Shown here: positions 1 through 5,260 of the stretch, piece by piece
Position numbering within the stretch: the stretch's first letter is position 1
How the letters are laid out: the number at the start of each line of letters is the position of its first letter
Assembly (NCBI GenBank): GCA_012026855.1
Contig: VEOV01000173.1
Location: 1 to 5,260 of the forward strand
Length of the DNA stretch: 5,260 bases
Direction: 5' to 3'
Source of the DNA: Geobacter sp.
Lineage (GTDB): Bacteria; Desulfobacterota; Desulfuromonadia; Geobacterales; DSM-12255
The notes under the pieces: model-generated
Databases searched by the model: none
Told to the model about the DNA's origin: nothing
What the model saw: only the letters and a program-made list of their open reading frames with translations
Position numbers and translations under genes: made by a program

Positions 1-1083
1 ATTCATATCGAACCGAAGCGGGAAAAGTCCCTGATCCGCCTCCGGGTGGACGGTGTCCTCCATAATGTTCACACGGTGCCGAAAAAGCTGCATCCCCCCA
101 TGGTTTCCCGGATCAAGCTCCTTGCCAGGCTGGATCTGGCTGAAAAACGGCGCCCCCAGGACGGACGGATAAAAACCAGCCACAAGGGGAAAGAGATCGA
201 GCTGCGGGTTTCGACCCTGCCGGTGGCCTTTGGCGAGAAGGTGGTCATCAGGATTTTTGATCCGGAAATCCTCATGCAGGAGCTGGACAGGATCGGTTTC
301 TATCCCCGCGAATATCAGCTTTACAGCTCGTTCATCAACAAGCCCAACGGCATCATTCTCGTCACCGGCCCGACCGGCAGCGGCAAGACCACGACGCTCT
401 ACTCTTCGTTGCGCGCCCTCTCTTCGCCTGAGGTGAATATCGTCACGGTTGAAGATCCGATTGAAATGGTCATGGAAGAGTTCAACCAGGTCGCTGTGCA
501 GAGCGCCATCGGTGTCAGCTTCGATACGGTGCTGCGCAATATTCTCCGTCAAGATCCCGATGTCATCATGATCGGTGAGATCCGTGACCGGGAGACAGCT
601 GAAAATGCTGTCCAGGCTGCGTTGACCGGCCATCTGGTGCTTTCGACCCTGCATACCAACGATGCGCCGTCATCGGTTACCAGGTTGCTTGATCTGGGGG
701 TGCCCTCCTTTTTGATTACTTCAACCGTTGTCGGCATTGTTGCCCAGCGTCTGCTGCGCTGCATCTGCAAGGAGTGCAGCCAGGAACGTCAATTGAGTCC
801 TGACGAGATAGCCTACCTGCAGCTGGACAAGCCGGAAGTTACGGTCTGGGAAGGGGCTGGCTGCGGCGAGTGCCGCGGCACCGGCTATCGCGGGCGTACC
901 GGTATTTTTGAAATTCTCGACTTCAGCGACAGTGTCAAAGAGGTCATTACCGAAAAAATGGACCTTGCCGCTCTGTATGTTGCCGCCCGGAATGACGGTA
1001 TGACCAGCCTTCGCCAGGTGGCCATCAGGAAGATGCTGGAAGGGGTGACTACCTATGAAGAGGTGCTGGCAATAACCGGCTGA
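1..1083 (+). CDS. GspE/PilB-family type II secretion / type IV pilus assembly ATPase (5' end cut by window)
   Basis: This is the C-terminal 360 residues of a hexameric traffic ATPase, which sits on the cytoplasmic side of the inner membrane and powers pseudopilus or pilus assembly. The frame is open from base 1, so the GTG at 46 is an internal valine (RVDGVL), not a start. With residue 1 at base 1, I see the Walker A box GPTGSGKT (123-130), an Asp box (about 146-167), the Walker B region DPDVIMIGEIRD (185-196) and a His box ending in LHTND (about 209-221). A zinc-binding tetracysteine follows: C256-x2-C259 and C288-x2-C291, with an extra Cys at 254. The zinc motif and the C-terminal end (TTYEEVLAITG) fit both GspE and PilB, so I cannot choose between them. 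Family members are about 560 residues long, so roughly 200 N-terminal residues lie outside the window. The 43-base gap to the next gene suggests co-transcription. Family assignment is secure; the exact machine is not. Confidence 0.94.
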   Translation: MHIEPKREKSLIRLRVDGVLHNVHTVPKKLHPPMVSRIKLLARLDLAEKRRPQDGRIKTSHKGKEIELRVSTLPVAFGEKVVIRIFDPEILMQELDRIGFYPREYQLYSSFINKPNGIILVTGPTGSGKTTTLYSSLRALSSPEVNIVTVEDPIEMVMEEFNQVAVQSAIGVSFDTVLRNILRQDPDVIMIGEIRDRETAENAVQAALTGHLVLSTLHTNDAPSSVTRLLDLGVPSFLITSTVVGIVAQRLLRCICKECSQERQLSPDEIAYLQLDKPEVTVWEGAGCGECRGTGYRGRTGIFEILDFSDSVKEVITEKMDLAALYVAARNDGMTSLRQVAIRKMLEGVTTYEEVLAITG

Positions 1084-1091
1084 ATTTTAAC

Positions 1092-1108
1092 TGCATCGCT
1101 GCGATGCA
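1092..1108. repeat. Perfect 7-bp inverted repeat in the ATPase-methyltransferase spacer
   Basis: TGCATCG (1092-1098) and CGATGCA (1102-1108) are exact reverse complements around a CTG loop. In RNA this would form a compact hairpin between the ATPase stop codon and the Shine-Dalgarno of the methyltransferase (1115-1119). No T-run follows, so it is not a standard intrinsic terminator. It could be an mRNA processing or stabilising hairpin, a protein site, or chance. Confidence 0.6.
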
Positions 1109-1126
1109 TCACACAAGGATGTTCCG

Positions 1127-2254
1127 ATGAACCATAAATTTTTTGTAACAGCAGCCAAGGGGTTGGAGGAGTTGGTAGCCGGCGAGCTTGCTGCGCTGGG
1201 TCTTGCCGGGATTAAAGCCGAGCGGGGCGGGGTCGCTTTCAGCGGCACCCTGCTTGATGCTTGCCGAGCCTGCCTCTGGCTGAGAACTGCCAGCCGGGTG
1301 CTCATGGTGTTGGCCGAGTTTCCCGTTGCCACCCCGGAAGAGCTTTATGCCGGCATCAGGAGCCTGAACTGGCCGAAATATCTGAAACCGGAGATGACAA
1401 TGGCGGTCGATTCCGTGCTGCGTGATTCAGCCATGACCCACTCCGGCTTTGTCGCCCTGAAAAGCAAGGATGCGGTCGTCGATGCCATGCGTGACAAGTT
1501 CGGCCGCCGGCCGGATGTTGATACCAAAACGCCTGATCTGCGCATCAATGTCCATCTGGTGAAAAATCGCTGCACCGTCAGCCTGGATGTTTCCGGCGAG
1601 TCCCTTGACCGGCGCGGCTACCATCTGGACAGGAACAAGGCGCCGCTGCGGGAAAATCTGGCTGCCGCCCTGGTTGCCTTCAGTGGCTGGCGCGGCGAAA
1701 CGCCGCTCTACGACCCGATGTGCGGCTCCGGCACCATAGTTACCGAGGCGGCGCTCAATGCTGCCAATGTCGCGCCCGGACTGCTGCGGGAGAAGTTCGG
1801 CTTCCAGAAATGGCCGGGTCACGATGCAGTTGAGTGGCGCAAGGTCATTGCCGAGGCAAAAGGGCTGCGCCGCAGCGCCCTGGACGTGCCTCTCAGGGGG
1901 TATGACCGCTCCCCCGGATCGGTCGACATGGCCAGACAGAACGCCTCCAGGGCGGGAGTGGCCGGCATGACCTCGTTCTCGGCAGCTGATTTCAGCAGTT
2001 TCGCTCCAGCAGACTCGCCGGCCATCATCTTCATGAATCCCCCGTATGGTGAGCGTATGGGAGAGATCGGTGAGCTTGTCCCGCTGTACCGGCAGATCGG
2101 CGACACCCTGAAGCAGAAATGCAAGGGCTCGACTGCCTACATTCTGTGCGGCAGCAGCGAGCTTGCCGGCCATATCGGGCTGAAAGCCGCCCGCCGCATC
2201 CCTGTCTGGAATGGTCCCATAGAATGCCGCCTGATGAAATATGAAATGTATTAA
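1127..2254 (+). CDS. THUMP-domain class I SAM-dependent RNA methyltransferase, RlmL-like (putative 23S rRNA guanine-N2)
   Basis: This 375-residue cytosolic enzyme is predicted to transfer a methyl group from SAM to a guanine N2 in RNA. Its family includes the N-terminal half of E. coli RlmKL (m2G2445 of 23S rRNA) and B. subtilis YpsC. An N-terminal ferredoxin-like segment (about 4-60) leads into a THUMP region (about 60-155), then the family signature SGESLDRRGYH (156-166). The Rossmann methyltransferase domain shows motif I DPMCGSGT (196-203), an acidic motif II residue (D260 in GYD), D288, and the catalytic NPPYGER (304-310), typical of N-methylation of a base. The start ATG has AAGGA at 1115-1119, seven bases upstream. 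Length and ending (ECRLMKYEMY) match the stand-alone form, which lacks the RlmK domain. The 2445 target is inferred from homology; another guanine is possible. Confidence 0.93.
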   Translation: MNHKFFVTAAKGLEELVAGELAALGLAGIKAERGGVAFSGTLLDACRACLWLRTASRVLMVLAEFPVATPEELYAGIRSLNWPKYLKPEMTMAVDSVLRDSAMTHSGFVALKSKDAVVDAMRDKFGRRPDVDTKTPDLRINVHLVKNRCTVSLDVSGESLDRRGYHLDRNKAPLRENLAAALVAFSGWRGETPLYDPMCGSGTIVTEAALNAANVAPGLLREKFGFQKWPGHDAVEWRKVIAEAKGLRRSALDVPLRGYDRSPGSVDMARQNASRAGVAGMTSFSAADFSSFAPADSPAIIFMNPPYGERMGEIGELVPLYRQIGDTLKQKCKGSTAYILCGSSELAGHIGLKAARRIPVWNGPIECRLMKYEMY

Positions 2255-2269
2255 CAGACTCTTCTCGGC

Positions 2270-2298
2270 CCCTCCATGCCAGGTGGCATCTTGAAGGG
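2270..2298 (+). other. Weak hairpin downstream of the methyltransferase gene
   Basis: ATGCC (2276-2280) and GGCAT (2285-2289) pair around AGGT, and CCCT (2270-2273) can pair with AGGG (2295-2298) across an asymmetric internal loop. It starts 15 bases after the methyltransferase stop, where a terminator is expected. The nearest T-runs (about 2312-2316 and 2330-2338) are too far downstream for a standard intrinsic terminator. The rest of the spacer to 2430 is AT-rich with no gene that I can support. Confidence 0.35.
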
Positions 2299-2438
2299 TT
2301 AGCGGTCACAAATTTTTAATCTGACTATATTTTTTTTCGTTTTTACAAATCATTTTAACGGGTCGAACGTGGTCGCTGACAAAGCCTGTTGCAAGGCGGA
2401 ATAACGGTTTAAGTTAAGTTGTGCTCAGAGTTTATTGC

Positions 2439-2468
2439 TTGACAGTCACTCAAAATCGGTTTTATTAT
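2439..2468 (+). promoter_or_regulatory. Sigma-70-type promoter for the tRNA gene
   Basis: A perfect -35 box TTGACA (2439-2444) is followed after 18 bases by TATTAT (2463-2468), which matches five of six -10 positions. Transcription would start near 2475, about nine bases before the mature tRNA, leaving a short 5' leader for RNase P to remove. The upstream spacer is AT-rich, which could help as an UP element. Confidence 0.75.
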
Positions 2469-2483
2469 ATCCATTCGCTTTGC

Positions 2484-2560
2484 GGGCCTATAGCTCAGTT
2501 GGTTAGAGCTACCGGCTCATAACCGGTAGGTCCCAGGTTCGAGTCCTGGTGGGCCCACCA
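2484..2560 (+). tRNA. tRNA with CAU anticodon, probably tRNA-Ile2 (lysidine type); elongator tRNA-Met is the alternative
   Basis: This is a complete 77-base cloverleaf with encoded CCA. The acceptor stem pairs GGGCCTA (2484-2490) with TGGGCCC (2550-2556), followed by A73 and CCA (2558-2560). The D stem is GCTC/GAGC. The anticodon stem ACCGG/CCGGT (2511-2515, 2523-2527) encloses CTCATAA with CAT at 2518-2520. The T arm is CCAGG-TTCGAGT-CCTGG (2533-2549). It is not the initiator, because G1 pairs with C72 and the anticodon stem lacks the three consecutive G-C pairs. Acceptor pairs C4-G69 and C5-G68 are the ones E. coli TilS recognises when converting C34 to lysidine, which gives tRNA-Ile reading AUA. 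Ile2 is therefore favoured, but the anticodon alone cannot separate it from elongator Met. It has its own promoter and a downstream terminator. Confidence 0.97.
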
Positions 2561-2628
2561 TTTTCCGGTATCACGTGGAGATGCCCATAAAGCGCCTTAC
2601 GATTTACAAAATCCCATGCTGGGAGAAC

Positions 2629-2666
2629 AAAGAGTGCATACCTTCCGGGTGCACTCTTTTTCTTTT
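2629..2666 (+). terminator. Intrinsic terminator between the tRNA and the Nif3-like gene
   Basis: AAAGAGTGCA (2629-2638) pairs perfectly with TGCACTCTTT (2650-2659) around an 11-base loop. The run TTCTTTT (2660-2666) follows. This is a textbook Rho-independent structure and probably ends the tRNA transcript, 69 bases after its CCA. The T-run stops seven bases before the ATG of the Nif3-like gene at 2674, so it could also act as an attenuator for that gene. Confidence 0.85.
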
Positions 2667-2673
2667 AAACTGA

Positions 2674-3792
2674 ATGAATCGCGCAAAACTGTCAGATATA
2701 GTTGGAATCATTAACAAAATAGCCCCTCCGGCACTGGCGGAAGAGTGGGATAATGTCGGGCTGCAGGTCGGCGACACCAGTGCGGAGATCGGGCGGATCA
2801 TGGTAGCACTTGATCCGGGTCTGCCGGCAATTGACGCTGCAATTCAGAGCTCCTGTCAACTCCTCCTCAGCCATCACCCTTTCATTTTCAAGCCCCTTAA
2901 ACGAATAACTTCCGGCGACGAAACCGGCAGACTCATCCAGAAGTCGATCAGAGGCGGTCTGGCGGTGCTGTCGCTGCACACCAATTACGACACTGCTGCC
3001 AACGGCGTTAATGACCTGCTTGCCCGGGCACTCGGCCTGGAGAAACTTTCACCGTTACGGATAGTGAAGCGGGAAGAGCTGCTGAAGCTGGTGGTCTACA
3101 TTCCGGAAACCCATCTGGATGCAGTCATGGCAGAACTCCTCCAGTATGGCGTCATGCAGGGGCATTACGATGAATGCTCGTTCAGAGCGGCCGGCATCGG
3201 CACCTTCCGTCCCCTTGACGGAGCAGCTCCCTTTATCGGTACGAGCGGCAAAAGAGAGTCCGTGGCCGAAAGCCGCTTTGAAATACTGCTGCCGAAAACC
3301 GGGCTGCAGCCGGCATTGAAGGCACTTTACAAAGTGCACCCCTACGACGAGCCGGCCTTTGACATCGTGCCGCTGCTCAACGAGGGGGAGTTGGCCGGAA
3401 TCGGAAGAATCGGCCTGTTGCCGGCGCCGGTAGCGGTGCGTGAATTCGCCGTCCAGGTGAAGCAGCGCCTGTCAGCAGCATCTGTCAGGGTGGTCGGCGA
3501 TCTTGACAGGCAGACAGCGAAGGTTGCCCTCTGTGGCGGGAGCGGCATGTCACTACTGCATGAGGCGGTCAGGGCCGGAGCAGATACCTTTGTCACCGGC
3601 GATATCAAGTACCATGAAGCGCGCGAAGCCGAGGCTCTGGGAATTACCCTCATTGACGCCGGTCACTTTGCCACCGAACAGTTGATGGTGGCCGGGCTCG
3701 CAACCCGGCTCGGGCTGGAACTGAAAAAACGTAAATTTGACGCAGAGGTCTTGCAGTGCAGTCTGGAGACCGATCCGTTTGTGACATTGTAA
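2674..3792 (+). CDS. Nif3-like dinuclear metal-centre protein (NIF3/YqfO family, long form)
   Basis: This 372-residue protein belongs to the Nif3 family: toroidal hexamers with a two-metal site per subunit, cytosolic and of unsettled cellular role, sometimes labelled 'GTP cyclohydrolase I type 2' by homology. Metal ligands sit where expected: H67/H68 (SHHPF), D106 (HTNYD), H331 and E335 (DAGHFATEQ). The opening (SDIVGIINKIAPP, then EEWDNVGL) is the usual family N-terminus. A central insert (about 137-235, including VHPYDEPAFD at 221-230) is the PII/CutA-like domain of long-form members such as Bacillus YqfO, and the length matches them. The start is fixed by an in-frame TGA at 2671-2673 directly before the ATG. 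No Shine-Dalgarno is present: upstream lie only a pyrimidine tract and the terminator hairpin. The zinc-ribbon gene follows after 38 bases. The family is certain; the reaction is not known. Confidence 0.95.
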   Translation: MNRAKLSDIVGIINKIAPPALAEEWDNVGLQVGDTSAEIGRIMVALDPGLPAIDAAIQSSCQLLLSHHPFIFKPLKRITSGDETGRLIQKSIRGGLAVLSLHTNYDTAANGVNDLLARALGLEKLSPLRIVKREELLKLVVYIPETHLDAVMAELLQYGVMQGHYDECSFRAAGIGTFRPLDGAAPFIGTSGKRESVAESRFEILLPKTGLQPALKALYKVHPYDEPAFDIVPLLNEGELAGIGRIGLLPAPVAVREFAVQVKQRLSAASVRVVGDLDRQTAKVALCGGSGMSLLHEAVRAGADTFVTGDIKYHEAREAEALGITLIDAGHFATEQLMVAGLATRLGLELKKRKFDAEVLQCSLETDPFVTL

Positions 3793-3830
3793 TCCGTAAT
3801 TCATATACAAAAGAGAGAGGAGACTAACAG

Positions 3831-4547
3831 GTGCGCAAAAAACTGATGATGCTCGAAGATTTACAGGAGCTTGACCTCAAGACGGACGGAAGTCAGGCAA
3901 GGATTCAGGTGGCTCTGGCCGAAATAGAGGCGCTCGATGCCCGTCTGCAAGGTGCAGTGGCAGAGGTTGACGCCACCAGGGCGGAAATCGATGGCACTGA
4001 AGCCGACAAGACGGCCCTTGAAGAGAATTTGGCCGCGGAAAATGCCAATATCGTCAGGTCTGAGGCCAATCTCAAGGGGATCACAACCCAGAAGGAGTAT
4101 CAGGCGGTAAACAAGGAGATTGCCACTGCCAAGAAACTGATTGCCGAGCTTGAGGAGCAGATCTTGCAGAAGATCGGGGCCATCGAAGGTTTGAGGGCCG
4201 GGCTTGCCACAAAGGAAGAGGCGCTGAAGGAGCTGGAGGAGAATATCGGCGTCCAGAAAGCTGCTGTCAGCAGCCGGATCAGTGAAGAAGAACAGTCGGC
4301 CGCGGCCGATGCCAAAATTCGCGCCGAGCGGGTCAAGGAGATTCCGGCCGGCATGCTGAAGCGCTACGAGAAGCTCAGGGAAGCGCGCCGCGGCATTGCC
4401 ATTGTCGAAGCCAGGGACGGCAGTTGTCTCGGTTGCAACATGCAGATACCTCCACAGATGTACAATAATCTCTACCGTGGCGAAGAGCTGATAACCTGCC
4501 CTCACTGCCAGAGAATGCTGGTCATCAGGCAGGAGGCCGGAGAGTAG
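3831..4547 (+). CDS. Coiled-coil protein with C-terminal C4 zinc ribbon (DUF164 family)
   Basis: This 238-residue protein has a long, charged, Ala/Glu/Lys-rich helical region (about 5-170), predicted to form an antiparallel coiled-coil hairpin. A C4 zinc ribbon follows, with ligands C199-x2-C202 and C223-x2-C226. There is no signal peptide or membrane segment, so it should be cytosolic. The GTG start at 3831 is chosen because AGGAG (3818-3822) lies eight bases upstream; the ATGs at 3846 and 3849 are too far from it. A characterised relative is H. pylori HP0958 (FlgZ), which binds RpoN and flaA mRNA. The general function is unknown, but a nucleic-acid or protein-chaperone role is plausible. 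It probably shares a transcript with the Nif3-like gene 38 bases upstream, and rnpB begins about 11 bases after its stop. That order suggests, but does not prove, a link with RNA metabolism. Confidence 0.93.
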   Translation: MRKKLMMLEDLQELDLKTDGSQARIQVALAEIEALDARLQGAVAEVDATRAEIDGTEADKTALEENLAAENANIVRSEANLKGITTQKEYQAVNKEIATAKKLIAELEEQILQKIGAIEGLRAGLATKEEALKELEENIGVQKAAVSSRISEEEQSAAADAKIRAERVKEIPAGMLKRYEKLREARRGIAIVEARDGSCLGCNMQIPPQMYNNLYRGEELITCPHCQRMLVIRQEAGE

Positions 4548-4558
4548 ACAGCGTAGAG

Positions 4559-4953
4559 TTTGGCCGGAGCAGAACAGGCAGCCGCTGTGTGCAAGCTACT
4601 TGTACGTGGAGGAAAGTCCGGGCTCCAGAGGGCATGGTGCTGGATAACGTCCAGCGGGGGTGACCCCAGGGATAGTGCCACAGAGAGAAGTCCGCCCGTC
4701 GAAGCCTCGGCGAAGACGGGTAAGGGTGAAAGGGTGAGGTAAGAGCTCACCGGGTCCGGCGGTGACGCCGGATGCCAGGTAAACCCCACCAGGAGCAAGA
4801 CCGAATAGGGGAGCGTCAAGGGCGGCCCGTCCGTGCTCCCGGGTTGGTTGCTTGAGGCTGCCGGTAACGGCAGTCCCAGATGAATGGCTGCCACCAGCGC
4901 AGGGGTAACCCGGCGCAGGCACAGAACCCGGCTTATGGTCTGCTCCGGCCAAA
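4559..4953 (+). ncRNA. rnpB: RNase P RNA, bacterial type A (catalytic subunit that matures tRNA 5' ends)
   Basis: The ends are set by a perfect 15-bp P1 helix: 4559-4573 pairs with 4939-4953. Conserved core elements appear in order. The 5' strand of P4 lies in GAGGAAAGTCCGGGCTC (4609-4625), and AGTGCCACAGAGA lies at 4674-4686. A P12 arm pairs CCCGTC (4695-4700) with GACGGG (4715-4720). The L15 loop GGTAAACCCCA (4778-4788) carries the GGU that pairs with tRNA CCA. GAGCAAGACCGAATAGG lies at 4793-4809, and ACAGAACCCGGCTTAT (4921-4936) carries the 3' strand of P4. P18 is CTGCCG-GTAA-CGGCAG (4858-4873). A further hairpin with a GTAA loop (GGG/CCC, 4902-4911) fits helix P19, which E. coli lacks. 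It starts just after the zinc-ribbon stop, with no convincing promoter of its own and no intrinsic terminator after P1. Confidence 0.98.
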
Positions 4954-4971
4954 TAGGTATAAATAAAGTTA

Positions 4972-5000
4972 TTGACAGTCAGGGTCTAAATCAGTATTTT
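4972..5000 (+). promoter_or_regulatory. Sigma-70-type promoter for the XRE regulator
   Basis: A perfect TTGACA (4972-4977) lies 17 bases before TATTTT (4995-5000), which matches four of six -10 positions. The expected start near 5007 leaves a leader of about 43 bases before the ATG at 5050. The box lies 18 bases after the end of rnpB, so the regulator should be transcribed independently. Confidence 0.65.
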
Positions 5001-5016
5001 TAGCCGCAGTAAAAAT
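4996..5016. promoter_or_regulatory. Inverted repeat over the -10 box and start site: candidate operator
   Basis: ATTTTTA (4996-5002) and TAAAAAT (5010-5016) are exact reverse complements separated by seven bases. They cover the -10 box and probable transcription start of the XRE gene, a position where a bound repressor would block initiation. Autoregulation by the encoded HTH protein is an inference. A second, shorter palindrome, GTTC-N5-GAAC (5019-5031), lies just downstream. Confidence 0.4.
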
Positions 5017-5049
5017 GGGTTCTATTTGAACGTTTACGGCGGCTAGGAT

Positions 5050-5260
5050 ATGTCTGAATACAACATAGGCTCTAAAATCAAGAAGCTCCGGCTTGCCAAG
5101 AAGCTCACCTTGCAGGCTGTTGCCCGTGAGACCGGTTTTTCGCCGGCGCTCATCTCGCAGATTGAAAATAATAACGTTTCCCCCCCCATCGCCACCCTGT
5201 CCAAAATTGCCAAGTTTTTTGACGTCAAAATCGGCCTCTTCTTTACTGATGATGAAGAGG
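5050..5260 (+). CDS. XRE-family helix-turn-helix transcriptional regulator (3' end cut by window)
   Basis: The first 70 residues of a Cro/CI-type DNA-binding protein are visible. The start IGSKIKKLRLAKKLTLQ, the turn helix VARETGFS and the recognition helix SPALISQIENN (about 31-41), then SPPIATLSKIAKFFDV, form a complete HTH_3 fold. The opening (GSKIKKLR, then SQIENNNVSPPIATL) is typical of regulators that carry a C-terminal cupin ligand-binding domain, but that part is outside the window, so the cupin is inferred. The ATG at 5050 is the first possible start, since an in-frame TAG sits at 5044-5046. The AGGA at 5045-5048 is only one base from the ATG, so the working Shine-Dalgarno is probably the weaker GGCGG at 5038-5042. 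Its targets are unknown; palindromes at its own promoter suggest autoregulation. Confidence 0.92.
   Translation, partial: MSEYNIGSKIKKLRLAKKLTLQAVARETGFSPALISQIENNNVSPPIATLSKIAKFFDVKIGLFFTDDEE

Noticed and set aside
46..48. GTG at 46 as the start of the secretion ATPase
   Set aside because: The frame is open upstream to base 1 and encodes conserved family sequence (IHIEPKR...LRVDGVL), so the true start is outside the window.
1427..2173. 248-codon open frame on the - strand inside the methyltransferase gene
   Set aside because: It is the reverse complement of a well-supported gene with intact motifs. The translation resembles no known family and GC-rich genes often leave such frames open.
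2484..2560. Initiator tRNA-fMet
   Set aside because: G1 pairs with C72, whereas initiators have a 1-72 mismatch, and the anticodon stem lacks three consecutive G-C pairs at 29-31/39-41.
2538..2630. Integration (att) site at the tRNA 3' end
   Set aside because: No second copy of the tRNA 3' end and no integrase or phage gene is seen; the sequence downstream is a terminator and then a housekeeping gene.
3861..4505. 214-codon open frame on the - strand inside the zinc-ribbon gene
   Set aside because: It mirrors the coiled-coil coding region, and the + strand frame has the zinc-ribbon cysteines and a proper ribosome site.
4502..4952. Open frames on both strands across 4502-4952 (up to 130 codons)
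   Set aside because: The region is RNase P RNA with conserved helices and loops; these frames arise from its GC-rich structure.
4939..4953. GC-rich 3' strand of P1 as an rnpB terminator
   Set aside because: It pairs with the 5' end of the RNA as helix P1 and is followed by AATAGG rather than a T-run.

Overview
The window looks like an ordinary chromosomal segment from a deltaproteobacterium of the Geobacter/Desulfuromonadales type. This is inferred from moderately GC-rich coding regions with AT-rich spacers, the protein families and their sequence style, and a type A RNase P RNA. No database search could be run. Every gene is on the + strand. I see no mobile element, CRISPR array or phage gene.

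Positions 1-2254 hold two genes. The first is the 3' two-thirds of a GspE/PilB-family secretion or pilus assembly ATPase, cut by the left edge. After 43 bases comes a THUMP-domain, RlmL-like RNA methyltransferase. They are probably co-transcribed, and a perfect 7-bp inverted repeat lies between them. An AT-rich spacer (2255-2483) follows, with a weak hairpin and then a strong sigma-70-type promoter for a tRNA.

Positions 2484-2560 encode a tRNA with anticodon CAU. Its acceptor stem has the C4-G69 and C5-G68 pairs used by TilS, so it is more likely the lysidine-modified tRNA-Ile2 than elongator tRNA-Met. A strong intrinsic terminator follows at 2629-2666. It ends only 7 bases before the ATG of the next gene.

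Positions 2674-4953 hold a Nif3-like dinuclear metal protein of the long form, a coiled-coil protein with a C-terminal C4 zinc ribbon (DUF164 type), and the RNase P RNA gene rnpB. rnpB begins about 11 bases after the zinc-ribbon stop codon, so this reads as a tight nif3-zinc ribbon-rnpB cluster. From 4972 a separate promoter drives an XRE-family HTH regulator that runs off the right edge. Inverted repeats over this promoter are candidate operators.

The recurring theme is RNA: an rRNA methyltransferase, a tRNA, RNase P RNA, and a zinc-ribbon protein of unsettled function beside rnpB. No clearly new biological system is visible. The points most worth checking are how nif3 is expressed with a terminator abutting its start and no Shine-Dalgarno, how rnpB is transcribed with no obvious promoter or terminator of its own, and the palindromes at the XRE promoter.
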